Below are positions 27,302 through 34,342 of a stretch of DNA of 64,000 nt, piece by piece; the first letter of the stretch is position 1, and the number at the start of each line of letters is the position of its first letter. The stretch lies in assembly GCA_016294035.1 (NCBI GenBank), contig JAEDCT010000008.1, positions 29,871-93,870 of the forward strand, written 5' to 3'. Below the pieces are notes generated by a model. The model saw only the letters and a list, made by a program, of their open reading frames with translations, made no database searches and was not told the origin of the DNA. The DNA comes from Treponema sp. (GTDB lineage: Bacteria; Spirochaetota; Spirochaetia; Treponematales; Treponemataceae). The position numbers were made by a program, and so were the translations under genes.

Positions 27302-28180
27302 ATGGAATGCATAGAAAACATGGAGCTGATAAAAAAACTTGTTGGAAAAACGATCACTGAATCCAATTTGAAAAATGTTGACTGCTATGTTTATGATAAA
27401 TTTGCACTTTTCATTCAGGCTGCAGGCTTCTGTGAATTTGCAATCAAGAAGAATCACAGTCATCCATCTTACATGATTATAATTGAATTCGGCACAGATG
27501 ATTTTCTTATTCCTCCAAGAATTAAACTGAAAAAAAATTACTATCTTGCATCAATTCTTTCACCTGAAATTCCACATGAGGATAAGGGGACTGATTTTCC
27601 AAACTATTACACCATCATGATAGACAGGGAATATTTTGAGCAGAATTTTCAGATGTATCAAAGTGAAATACCAGTTTATAAAGGGCATCAGTTTTTGATC
27701 TGCCATGATGTTCTCAAGATGCTACATCTCTTTGCTTTTGAATCTTCCAAGAACATGAAGAATTCCGATGTTACTCTTGAGTGCCAGACAAAACTTTTGA
27801 CACACTGGATTATACGCAGCCTTCTTGAAGAAAATTACGATATGCGCTCTGTTTCCTCAAATGAAAGAATAGGAAGAATTCAAACTTACATTGAACTTCA
27901 TTGTGGAGATAATCTTACGATTTATGATCTTGCAAATAATGCCAACATGTCTGTTTCCAATTTCAACAGGCTTTTTACCAGGGAAGTAGGGGCATCTCCA
28001 AAGAACTATCTTACTTCTGTTCGCTTGAATAAAGCCTTGAAGCTTCTTAGAAGAAATGATTTTTCAGTTTCAGAGATTGCAGTTCAATGCGGTTTTTCAT
28101 CGCTTTCTCATTTTTCTTCTGCTTTTAAAAAGGTTTATGACATGAGTCCAAGCGATTACAGGGAACATTATCAAAAATAG
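27302..28180 (+). CDS. AraC-family transcriptional regulator
   Basis: A 292-residue protein. The N-terminal region (about 1-180) is a cupin-like sensing domain without recognised ligand motifs. The C-terminal 100 residues carry two helix-turn-helices, DNLTIYDLANNANMSVSNFNRLF and FSVSEIAVQCGFSSLSHFSSAFKK, ending with the AraC signature YDMSPSDYRE. The start at 27302 is taken because AGGA lies about 9 nt upstream; an ATG at 27293 overlaps that site. It may regulate the transporter upstream or the PNPOx-like gene downstream. Confidence 0.9.
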   Translation: MECIENMELIKKLVGKTITESNLKNVDCYVYDKFALFIQAAGFCEFAIKKNHSHPSYMIIIEFGTDDFLIPPRIKLKKNYYLASILSPEIPHEDKGTDFPNYYTIMIDREYFEQNFQMYQSEIPVYKGHQFLICHDVLKMLHLFAFESSKNMKNSDVTLECQTKLLTHWIIRSLLEENYDMRSVSSNERIGRIQTYIELHCGDNLTIYDLANNANMSVSNFNRLFTREVGASPKNYLTSVRLNKALKLLRRNDFSVSEIAVQCGFSSLSHFSSAFKKVYDMSPSDYREHYQK

Positions 28181-28264
28181 CAAATTCTTGAGCGATTTTT
28201 AAAAGCGTCGATTTTAATTATGAGTATCATATAAAACACCATAAACTATTTCTGGAGATGTTTT

Positions 28265-28690
28265 ATGACAAAAGAAGAATTGTTCAAGATGATGAATGAA
28301 AATCCTGTGATGCACCTTGCCACAGTTGATGAAAATGGATATCCACGTGTCCGTGGAATTCTCATGTTTAAAGCTTGTGAAGACGGAATTATTTTCCACA
28401 CGGGAACTTTCAAGGAACTTTACAAGCAGCTCATGTCAAATCCAAATGCGGAAGTTTGCTTTCAGTGCAATGGAACTCAGGTTCGTGTAGAAGGAAAGTT
28501 TGAACTGGATGAAAGCGATGAAGTTTTTGAGGAAATCTATAACCACCCGTCACGCGCATTCTTAAGGCAGTGGGGAAAAACAAAGGAAGAAGTAAAGGAC
28601 TTCCTCAAGATATTCAGATTAAAAAGTGGAAAGGCCCACACCTGGTCCATGGCAGACAACTTCAAGCCAAAGGAATACATTGATCTTTAA
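28265..28690 (+). CDS. Pyridoxamine 5'-phosphate oxidase-like flavin-binding protein
   Basis: A 141-residue split-barrel protein. PVMHLATVDENGYPRVRGILM at the N-terminus and GIIFHTGTFKELYKQL after it are the common PNPOx-like FMN or F420 fold signature. The small size and lack of the full PNPOx active site suggest a general flavin-binding oxidoreductase, not true vitamin B6 synthesis. A GGAG ribosome-binding site lies 8 nt before the ATG. The gene lies 84 bp downstream of the AraC regulator in the same direction. Confidence 0.85.
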   Translation: MTKEELFKMMNENPVMHLATVDENGYPRVRGILMFKACEDGIIFHTGTFKELYKQLMSNPNAEVCFQCNGTQVRVEGKFELDESDEVFEEIYNHPSRAFLRQWGKTKEEVKDFLKIFRLKSGKAHTWSMADNFKPKEYIDL

Positions 28691-28739
28691 TCAATTATGG
28701 AAAGTTCTATTAAAGAATAAAGTAAATTAAAGATGAATC

Positions 28740-28877
28740 ATATGAAAACCGAGAAGGAAGGAAGAGGCCAACAAAAACATTCAAAGCCCTGAAAGATAGT
28801 TTCCTTGCAGGGCTTTGCATGTAGCGACGATATCTAGCGGTTTTGCTGGACTCGTACTGACTGGTAGGTTTTCATAT
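28740..28877 (+). ncRNA. Structured RNA element, copy B (138 nt, pseudoknot candidate)
   Basis: A second copy of the element at 4883-5020, same length, no gaps. Outer helix 28740-28750 with 28867-28877 is a perfect 11 bp although its sequence differs from copy A. The 14-position hairpin 28778-28791 with 28808-28821 has a U-C mismatch where copy A has U-U, and two G-C type pairs where copy A has the tandem GA. The 16-nt loop (28792-28807) is identical to copy A. The inner helix 28764-28770 with 28847-28853 pairs with one central G-A mismatch. The upstream AAGGAA run can again pair with the loop. It lies between convergent genes, so it is not a shared 5' leader. Confidence 0.75.
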
Positions 28878-28894
28878 TTTTCTATGTTATGTTT

Positions 28895-29476
28895 TTACTT
28901 TACGACAACATAAATGCTTTCAATGATTTTATCAGACGTTGTTATGAATTCACTTTTATTATTCAACATGAGCTTTATTTCCTTTTCAGTTCCATCAGGA
29001 ATTATTTCACCCGTGTAAAGAACTGCAGGCTGGCCGTCCACACCGGAATTCTTTTTTGTATAATAGTCATTGTAATCAAAACTCTGGTTTGCCTGACATT
29101 TGAAAACATAAGTCTTTCCTTTTTCAAGTTCCAGATCTTTTGAAATCACAAAGCCTTTCTTTGGTGTTGCGCTTGTTGTGGCATCAACTTCATCCTTTGA
29201 AATTTTTTCGGCAGGATTCTGTCCCTTTGACTTGTACCAGTCAGGCAATGATTCTGGTCTTCCGTTCTTTGGAGAACCGATCCATTTGTTTCCCGAAGCT
29301 TTCTTTGTCACAAACAATGTGTCAACGTATGTTCCGTCTGAATCCTCAACCCATACTGCAATCTGTGGTGCGCGTTTTGAATATGATTCACCTGGATTTA
29401 CTGCAACCGAAATTTTTTCGGCCCATACAAAGGCGGCGGCGGCACTCAATAAAACCGATGCAAAAATTTTTTTCAT
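28895..29476 (-). CDS. Secreted DUF2271-like protein
   Basis: A 193-residue protein with a signal peptide (MKKIFASVLLSAAAAFVWA). The segment APQIAVWVEDSDGTYVDTLFVTKKASGNKW resembles the DUF2271 family of periplasmic proteins that often accompany flavin-transfer or PepSY proteins. The function is unknown. A GAGAGG ribosome-binding site precedes the ATG. Upstream, 25 bp away, lies the decayed end of a beta-barrel gene in the same direction, so it may once have been the second gene of a two-gene unit. Confidence 0.6.
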   Translation of the reverse strand: MKKIFASVLLSAAAAFVWAEKISVAVNPGESYSKRAPQIAVWVEDSDGTYVDTLFVTKKASGNKWIGSPKNGRPESLPDWYKSKGQNPAEKISKDEVDATTSATPKKGFVISKDLELEKGKTYVFKCQANQSFDYNDYYTKKNSGVDGQPAVLYTGEIIPDGTEKEIKLMLNNKSEFITTSDKIIESIYVVVK

Positions 29477-29500
29477 TTTATACCTCTCAAAATTCTAGAA

Positions 29501-29635
29501 TTTATGTGTATAGCTGAAACCCACTCTCTGGAAATACCATTCGTGTCCGCTATATTCCATAAGCGGTTCGTATTTGCTTTCTCCATCATCATGGTATTTT
29601 GAAAATTCCTCATAGCTTCTTCTTTGTCGTAGCAG
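29501..29635 (-). pseudogene. Remnant of an outer-membrane beta-barrel gene (C-terminal end only)
   Basis: On the minus strand a short frame ending at about 29501 encodes SKYHDDGESKYEPLMEYSGH followed by EWYFQRVGFSYTHKF and a stop. The final aromatic-rich strand ending in Phe is the classic outer-membrane barrel C-terminus. Nothing that could be the rest of the barrel is present. A separate ATG at about 29635 with a GGGAG ribosome-binding site opens a frame of only about a dozen residues in another phase. This looks like a gene whose middle was deleted, joining its start to its tail with a frame change. Confidence 0.5.
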
Positions 29636-29650
29636 TGTTTTTTTTCATTT

Positions 29651-29765
29651 TATGCTCCCATAAAAAGTCAAGAAGATTGTTTCAACAATCGATTGACTTT
29701 TTACGCTGTTCCGTAATGTAATGAGGAACAGCAGTTAGATAATAAGTTTGCAACGCAAACTTTAA
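29651..29765. repeat. Run of short inverted repeats in the gene-free stretch 29640-29800
   Basis: Three hairpins in a row: AAAAAGTCAA with TTGACTTTTT around an inner GATTGTT/AACAATC stem (about 29658-29699); GCTGTTCC with GGAACAGC (about 29703-29732); and AAGTTTGC with GCAAACTT (about 29746-29764). A terminator follows at 29766. No gene is seen in this stretch. The hairpins could be termination or processing signals or remnants left by a deletion. Confidence 0.5.
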
Positions 29766-29804
29766 GTAAGATAAAGCCGCGCTATTTTAGCGGTTTTATC
29801 TTAC
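29766..29804 (-). terminator. Terminator-like hairpin at the end of the flavodoxin-like gene
   Basis: A 15-position stem (29766-29780 with 29790-29804, one G-U or mismatch) closes a 9-nt loop. It overlaps the stop codon of the flavodoxin-like gene. There is no strong T tract on the minus strand, so efficiency is uncertain. Confidence 0.55.
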
Positions 29805-30382
29805 ACTCCTTTGAAATTTAATTTTTTTAATTTTCTGTTCAGTCTATTGCACCTGGCAAATTCTCTTTCTGTAAGTTCCCGTGATTTTTTTGTTCCTCCT
29901 TTCTGGATAACTCCAATGCATTTAAATCCTGAATATTTTGTGATTTCCTTTATTTCCCTTACAACTCCTGAACTTTGTTTTGCAAGAAGATTGAAAGGGT
30001 AGGGTGTTGTGCATGCTGTTGCTATGATGCATTTTTTCCCTTTGTTAAGCGGAACTGGAATTCCGCTTTTGCTTTCCGACATCATGACATAGACAATTCT
30101 GTCAAAAAGCATTTTCAATTTTCCGCTCATGTTGCCCCAGTAGCATGGTGAACCGATGACAACAACATCGGCAGCTTTTATCTTTTCAGCAATGACGTGT
30201 GCATCATCCTTTTCAAGAATACAGTTTCCTTTTGATCTGCATGCCATGCAACCGTGGCACCAGTCAAAATTCAGCTGATGAACGTCTACAAACTCGCAGT
30301 CAGTTCCATCTGTAATTTGTTTTAAAATTTTTTCAATGGTACCGTTTTTTCTTGGGCTTCCGTTGAGAGCCAATACTTTCAT
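29801..30382 (-). CDS. Flavodoxin-fold NAD(P)H-dependent FMN reductase
   Basis: A 193-residue protein. LNGSPRKNGT at residues 6-15 is the FMN-phosphate loop and VVIGSPCYWGNMSGKLKMLFDR (about 74-95) the second flavin loop of the flavodoxin/WrbA-like family. A cysteine-rich CHGCMACRSKGNC (about 42-54) resembles the compact 4Fe-4S site of iron-sulfur flavoproteins. It probably acts as a cytosolic quinone or xenobiotic reductase. It overlaps the upstream TetR gene by 4 bp and is likely controlled by it. Confidence 0.85.
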   Translation of the reverse strand: MKVLALNGSPRKNGTIEKILKQITDGTDCEFVDVHQLNFDWCHGCMACRSKGNCILEKDDAHVIAEKIKAADVVVIGSPCYWGNMSGKLKMLFDRIVYVMMSESKSGIPVPLNKGKKCIIATACTTPYPFNLLAKQSSGVVREIKEITKYSGFKCIGVIQKGGTKKSRELTEREFARCNRLNRKLKKLNFKGV

Positions 30383-30972
30383 TTTGTTTCTCCAATAATG
30401 CTGTTTATCATCAGGTCTATGAATCTGTCTGTAAACTTGATACCCTCATTCCAGAAATCAGGATCAGCTCTTTTTGTGATGATGGATTCAATGCATCCCC
30501 ACATTCCGGAAATTAATATTCCAGTATCAAGGTGAATGTCATTGCCTTTGTAGAAACCATTGTCTCTGCATTCTGCAAGAAGATTTTCTCCCATCCTGTT
30601 GCAGATATAGAAATTCATGATGTCTTCGTCACCAATGTTTTCTTCCAGTTTTGAAAAAACAAGAACAGCAACCTTCGGTCTTTCAAAACACCAGTCCCTG
30701 TAAACCCTGAGGGATGTTCTGATTTTCTCTTTGCAGTCAGTCACTCCTGCAAGACAGGCTTTCATTTTTTCAGCAAGTTCTGAAATGCAGGAAAGAGAAA
30801 TTTTCATGAAAAGTTCGTTCTTGTCCCTGTAGTAGTTGTAGATTGAAGTTGCACTTACGCCGCATTTTTTTGCTACGTCGCGCATTCCGATTTCAGCAGG
30901 TTCATTTTCCGTGAGAAGGTCAATTGCTGCTTTGAGAATTTGATTTTCCAGTTCTTTGTTAGCGTGTCTCAT
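30379..30972 (-). CDS. TetR/AcrR-family regulator of the flavodoxin-like gene
   Basis: A 197-residue protein with an N-terminal TetR helix-turn-helix (about 8-52: AAIDLLTENEPAEIGMRDVAKKC then SATSIYNYYRDKNELF). The C-terminal ligand domain is unremarkable. The stop overlaps the flavodoxin-like gene (ATGA). There is no Shine-Dalgarno; a perfect TTGACA promoter lies close upstream and is overlapped by two tandem copies of a 14-bp sequence that probably form the operator, so autorepression is expected. Confidence 0.9.
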   Translation of the reverse strand: MRHANKELENQILKAAIDLLTENEPAEIGMRDVAKKCGVSATSIYNYYRDKNELFMKISLSCISELAEKMKACLAGVTDCKEKIRTSLRVYRDWCFERPKVAVLVFSKLEENIGDEDIMNFYICNRMGENLLAECRDNGFYKGNDIHLDTGILISGMWGCIESIITKRADPDFWNEGIKFTDRFIDLMINSIIGETK

Positions 30973-31000
30973 AACAATGTTAATTTAACAATGTTAATTT
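30973..31000. repeat. Tandem 14-bp repeat, candidate TetR operator
   Basis: AACAATGTTAATTT occurs twice head to tail (30973-30986 and 30987-31000), followed by a related partly palindromic stretch to 31018. Inverted GTTAA/TTAAC halves lie inside it. It covers the -10 and spacer of the TetR promoter and abuts the -35 of the divergent HAD promoter. Confidence 0.65.
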
Positions 31001-31010
31001 ATAATGTCAA
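30982..31010 (-). promoter_or_regulatory. Predicted promoter of the TetR/flavodoxin pair
   Basis: On the minus strand a perfect TTGACA (31005-31010), a 17-bp spacer and TAAATT (30982-30987) lie 9 nt before the ATG at 30972. Confidence 0.6.
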
Positions 31011-31015
31011 TAACA

Positions 31016-31044
31016 TTTACCTCTTTTAAATAAATTTGTAAAAT
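31016..31044 (+). promoter_or_regulatory. Predicted leaderless promoter of the HAD gene
   Basis: TTTACC (31016-31021), a 17-bp spacer and TAAAAT (31039-31044) lie exactly 6 nt before the ATG at 31051, with no Shine-Dalgarno. The two divergent -35 boxes are only 5 bp apart. Confidence 0.5.
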
Positions 31045-31050
31045 CAAAAT

Positions 31051-31701
31051 ATGATAGAAGCATTTGTTTTTGATATGGATGGAGTTCTTCTGGATACAGA
31101 GTCTGTTTGTGACAGAACATGGCAGATTGCTGGAAAAGAATTTGGTGTATCAGAAGAAGATTCCTTGAAGATAGTTAATCTTTGCCGAGGAACAAATAAG
31201 TCTGATACCCGTGATATAATTCGCAGGGAACTTGGTGAAAGTTTTGATGTGGAAGGTTTCTTAAAGCGAACATCTGAGTGTTTTGTTGATATAGAAAAAA
31301 ATGAGGGAATCAGGGTTATGCCTTATGCCAGAGAATGTCTTCAGTTTTTGAAGAATTCTGGATATAGACTGGCTCTTGCATCATCAACGAGGGAAGTTGT
31401 TGTAAGGAAACATCTTCAGGCTGCAGAGTTGCTTGATTTTTTTGAAGTAATAGTTACCGGGGACATGGTTGTTCACAGTAAGCCGGATCCAGAAATTTAT
31501 CTCAAGGCTTGTTCTGAAATTGGAATACAGCCGATGAATTGTGTGGCAGTGGAAGATAGCCCAAATGGATTAAAAAGTGCCAGCTTAGCCGGAATGGTTA
31601 CAGTTATGATTCCCGATAGAATCAGTCCAAATGAAGAAACGGAAAAGGTGACAGATTATTTGTTTGATTCCTTAAACGAGATTATACTTGCCCGCTGGTA
31701 G
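31051..31701 (+). CDS. HAD-superfamily phosphatase/phosphomutase (beta-phosphoglucomutase-like)
   Basis: A 216-residue protein. Motif I is FDMDGVLLDTES (nucleophile Asp 8, Asp 10), motif II LASSTRE (about 111), motif III the SKPDPEIYLKA lysine (about 143) and motif IV VEDSPNGLKSA (about 167). A helical cap at about 15-85 makes it subclass IA, near beta-phosphoglucomutase and sugar-phosphate phosphatases. The substrate is uncertain. It diverges from the TetR gene and may share its regulation through the repeat between the promoters. Confidence 0.88.
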   Translation: MIEAFVFDMDGVLLDTESVCDRTWQIAGKEFGVSEEDSLKIVNLCRGTNKSDTRDIIRRELGESFDVEGFLKRTSECFVDIEKNEGIRVMPYARECLQFLKNSGYRLALASSTREVVVRKHLQAAELLDFFEVIVTGDMVVHSKPDPEIYLKACSEIGIQPMNCVAVEDSPNGLKSASLAGMVTVMIPDRISPNEETEKVTDYLFDSLNEIILARW

Positions 31702-31770
31702 GTGACAGACAAATATAATCTGTAACCATGAATTTCAGAAAAATGCCTTATATATAGAAGAAAACTTGAA

Positions 31771-32796
31771 TTATAAAAGATTTATCAGCTTTTCGACATT
31801 TTCCATTTTTGTGGACCAGCTTGTTGCAAATCTGACTACAGTGTGATCCTTGTCATATTTTTCCCAGAAATTAAATTTTACGCTTTTTTTCAATTCTTCC
31901 ATAAACTTGTTTTCAAGGATGACAAATTGCTGGTTTGTTGGTGAATCCAGGAGAAATCTGTATCCTTTTTCTTTTAAAGCCTTTTTCAAGGCCTCTGCAG
32001 TATCTATGGCATTTTTTGATATTTCAAGATACAGATTGTCTGTGAAAAGTGCATCAAACTGTACCCCAAGTAGTCGTCCTTTTGCCAAAAGTGCACCATG
32101 TTTTTTTACGAGGTTTTCAAAATGTAGAGGCATGTTGTTCTTTGTGAACACGACAGCTTCTCCGCAAAGTGCACCACATTTAGTTCCTCCAATATAGAAA
32201 ACATCGCAAAGTTCTGCTATGTCTTCCAGGGACAGATCAGATGATTTTGCCATGATTCCATATCCAAGTCTTGCTCCGTCCATGAATAGAGGAATGTTGT
32301 TTTTTCTGCAGACGCTGCTGATTTTTGTTAGTTCGTTTTTTGTGTATAGAGTTCCATATTCTGTTGGGTGAGAAATGTAAACCATTCCTGGAAAAACCAT
32401 GTGTTCATTGTTTCCGTCGCCGAAGAATGTTTCCAAATAGTCATTAAGATCTGTTCCGTCAATTTTTCCTTCGTGCTGGGGAATTGGAATGACCTTATGG
32501 CCTGTATATTCTATGGCGCCCGCTTCGTGGCTGTTTACATGTCCTGTTTGTGCAGAAACGACACCTTCAAATGGTTTAAGCATGGTATCAATAACAATTT
32601 GATTTGTTTGTGTTCCGCCGGTGATGAATTGTATCTGGGCATTCGGACAATTGATTGTTTTTTGAATTTTGTTTTTTGCACTTTCACAGAATTCATCATG
32701 TCCATATCCAGATGCCTGAATCATGTTTGTTTCATTAAGTCTTTCTAGGATTTTTGGGTGTGCACCTTCTGTATAATCACTTTCAAAGTAGATCAT
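31771..32796 (-). CDS. ltaE: Low-specificity L-threonine aldolase
   Basis: A 341-residue PLP enzyme cleaving L-threonine or allo-threonine to glycine and acetaldehyde. Characteristic segments are SDYTEGAHPKILERL at the N-terminus, MVYISHPTEYGTLYTKNEL, MDGARLGY and the PLP-lysine region YIGGTKCGALCGEAVVF (Lys in GGTKCG at about residue 202). The start at 32796 is chosen because GGAG lies 8 nt upstream; a longer frame from 32856 has no such site. It is a stand-alone gene. Confidence 0.9.
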   Translation of the reverse strand: MIYFESDYTEGAHPKILERLNETNMIQASGYGHDEFCESAKNKIQKTINCPNAQIQFITGGTQTNQIVIDTMLKPFEGVVSAQTGHVNSHEAGAIEYTGHKVIPIPQHEGKIDGTDLNDYLETFFGDGNNEHMVFPGMVYISHPTEYGTLYTKNELTKISSVCRKNNIPLFMDGARLGYGIMAKSSDLSLEDIAELCDVFYIGGTKCGALCGEAVVFTKNNMPLHFENLVKKHGALLAKGRLLGVQFDALFTDNLYLEISKNAIDTAEALKKALKEKGYRFLLDSPTNQQFVILENKFMEELKKSVKFNFWEKYDKDHTVVRFATSWSTKMENVEKLINLL

Positions 32797-32933
32797 TTGT
32801 CTTTCTCCTGATGAGTTTTGTGTGATTATTAAAATTGTTTTTCTGTACAATATCAATTAATATTAAATTTGTCGGAGAAAAAACCGACTAACCTGAACTA
32901 TTATTAAGTATAGTATATTTAAGGAGGCATACT

Positions 32934-33344
32934 ATGGGTAAGAAATCGTCTAGGATTGGTTTGTATTTGGTAGGAATGGCAATGGTGGTTGTTGGGTTCA
33001 TCTTGCCAATTTTTAAGGTTGGTACTATTGGCAGTGCAAATGGATTTGATCTTGTAGGAAAAGGGGATTCTCTTTATAAGGTTGCTGCTTTGCTGGTATT
33101 TGTTGGTGCCGTTGCAGGCGTTGTTTTGAGCCTCATTGGAGGTTCGAATTTTTTGAGGCTTGTTGTTATGCTGGTAAGTATTATTGGTGGTGCTTATATT
33201 ATTTTGAATGTTGGAGATCTTGGTAATCATGGTGTTTTTGGTAAGCTTGGATTGAAACTTATTGGAAAGACTTTATATGTTGGGTTCTATGTTATTGTTG
33301 CTGGCTGGGTTATTTCTCTTTTGGGATATTTTACAGAAAAATAA
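32934..33344 (+). CDS. Small membrane protein of unknown function
   Basis: A 136-residue, glycine- and valine-rich protein with four predicted membrane helices (about 9-27, 46-70, 73-92 and 111-131) and a short basic N-terminus. An AAGGAGG ribosome-binding site lies 7 nt before the ATG and TATAGT/TATATT boxes lie just upstream. No family was recognised. It is a single gene bordering the gene-free parS region. Confidence 0.65.
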   Translation: MGKKSSRIGLYLVGMAMVVVGFILPIFKVGTIGSANGFDLVGKGDSLYKVAALLVFVGAVAGVVLSLIGGSNFLRLVVMLVSIIGGAYIILNVGDLGNHGVFGKLGLKLIGKTLYVGFYVIVAGWVISLLGYFTEK

Positions 33345-33366
33345 TCTGATTTAATTTTGAGTATTT

Positions 33367-33495
33367 GGGCTGCTGACCAAAAAGTTCGTTGCGTAGCGTC
33401 ATTCCGAACTCGTTTCGGAATCTATGCACTGTATATAGCGTAGATGCTGAATCAAGTTCAGCATGACAATACTTATTGGTCAGCCCCTTTTTTTT
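33367..33495. repeat. Composite inverted repeat (REP-like) inside a terminator-like stem
   Basis: The outer arms 33367-33380 and 33476-33487 pair (TTGGTCAG with CTGACCAA, plus a GGG/CCC end) and are followed by nine Ts. Inside, 33398-33467 is itself an inverted repeat (GTCAT...ATGAC) holding two hairpins, ATTCCGAA/TTCGGAAT (33401-33421) and ATGCTGAA/TTCAGCAT (33444-33464). It resembles the dispersed palindromic units known from many bacterial genomes. Confidence 0.6.
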
Positions 33496-33630
33496 TCGAA
33501 ATTAAACAGGGTAGGGGAGAGGGAGAAATTTACTAAATTTAATTAGAGGAATTTGTATATATAAATTTGACATAAATTTAGTAAATTTGAATTTGTAACT
33601 AAATTTAAATATAGTATATTTTGAATTCAT

Positions 33631-33646
33631 TGTTTCACGTGAAACA
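33631..33646. promoter_or_regulatory. parS site 1 (perfect)
   Basis: TGTTTCACGTGAAACA, a perfect 16-bp palindrome identical to the ParB-binding consensus. Confidence 0.9.
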
Positions 33647-33702
33647 AAATTCTACACAAGTTTTCCACAGGCTCTTCTTTTTTGATATTTTTATTAAGGT
33701 GT

Positions 33703-33731
33703 CTCAAAGCCTTATAAAATAAGGCTTTGAG
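33703..33731. repeat. Perfect 13-bp hairpin between two DnaA-box-like sites
   Basis: 33703-33715 pairs without mismatch with 33719-33731 around a 3-nt AAA loop. It lies between the TTTTCCACA boxes at 33661 and 33778. On the plus strand a T run follows about 8 nt later, so it could also terminate transcription. Confidence 0.65.
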
Positions 33732-33944
33732 AATTTGTGTTTTTTTCCTTTAGGAAAATTTGTGTTTTATAAATAAGTTTTCCACAGATATGGTGTAGGT
33801 GTTGTGCATAGGACACTATTGGTTCAGGTTAAGCATTTGGTTTTAGATTAGTTGTTCTTTTGTTTTGATTGGCAATTCTGTGTTTAGCCCTGTTCTTTTT
33901 TCATGGTTTGTTTTGCAGGCATGTCTTTGAGTATCTCATTACAA

Positions 33945-33960
33945 TGTTTCACGTGAAACA
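33945..33960. promoter_or_regulatory. parS site 2 (perfect)
   Basis: TGTTTCACGTGAAACA, identical to site 1, 314 bp away from it. Confidence 0.9.
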
Positions 33961-34073
33961 AATTGGTCTTAGTGTTTATGAGACTGTCTTGCTGGTAATG
34001 AAAAGGGTGTTGTTTTGGCTGGTCTAAAAAGAATATAGTTAAGTGCCTGCATGTTTAAATTCGTTTTACAAAA

Positions 34074-34089
34074 CGTTTCACGTGAAACA
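34074..34089. promoter_or_regulatory. parS site 3 (one outer base changed)
   Basis: CGTTTCACGTGAAACA: the 14-bp core GTTTCACGTGAAAC is intact and only the outermost base differs. Confidence 0.85.
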
Positions 34090-34203
34090 AGTTTGGCTTA
34101 GGGTCATTGAGTTTGCTTATGGATATGAATTGAAGATGTTCTTTTGCCAGGACATAAGTGAATTGCATTAATATTACAGGTTTTTAAGGCAGGTTTTGTG
34201 AAT

Positions 34204-34219
34204 AGTTTCACGTGAAACT
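34204..34219. promoter_or_regulatory. parS site 4 (both outer bases changed)
   Basis: AGTTTCACGTGAAACT, a perfect palindrome with the 14-bp parS core and altered end bases. Confidence 0.8.
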
Positions 34220-34240
34220 ATTTGTTTAATTAAGAATAAT

Positions 34241-34276
34241 AATAAAATCCCGATGAAAAAGTGTCGGGATTTTATT
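34241..34276 (-). terminator. Rho-independent terminator after the N-acetylglutamate synthase gene
   Basis: A perfect 13-bp stem (34241-34253 with 34264-34276) with a 10-nt loop; the AT-rich stem base gives T-rich ends on both strands. It lies about 65 bp after the stop on the minus strand. Confidence 0.75.
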
Positions 34277-34342
34277 ATTCATAAGTTTTCTTGAACTGTT
34301 TTTTTTTTCAGCATGAATTAATGATGGAATTATAACGGTTGA

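Larger units (their letters stand above)
33345..34342. other. Gene-free 1-kb region: centromere-like, with parS sites, DnaA-box-like sites and hairpins
   Basis: No open frame of meaningful length is seen on either strand. From left to right it holds a composite inverted repeat ending in a T tract (33367-33495), an AT-rich block (about 33520-33630), a perfect parS, a TTTTCCACA box at 33661-33669, a 13-bp perfect hairpin (33703-33731), a second TTTTCCACA box at 33778-33786, three more parS sites and a terminator. It sits about 13 kb from the probable oriC. Confidence 0.75.

Noticed and set aside
29640..29810. Regular hairpins considered as a CRISPR array or integron site
   Set aside because: The hairpins differ in sequence and spacing and no cas or integrase gene is near.
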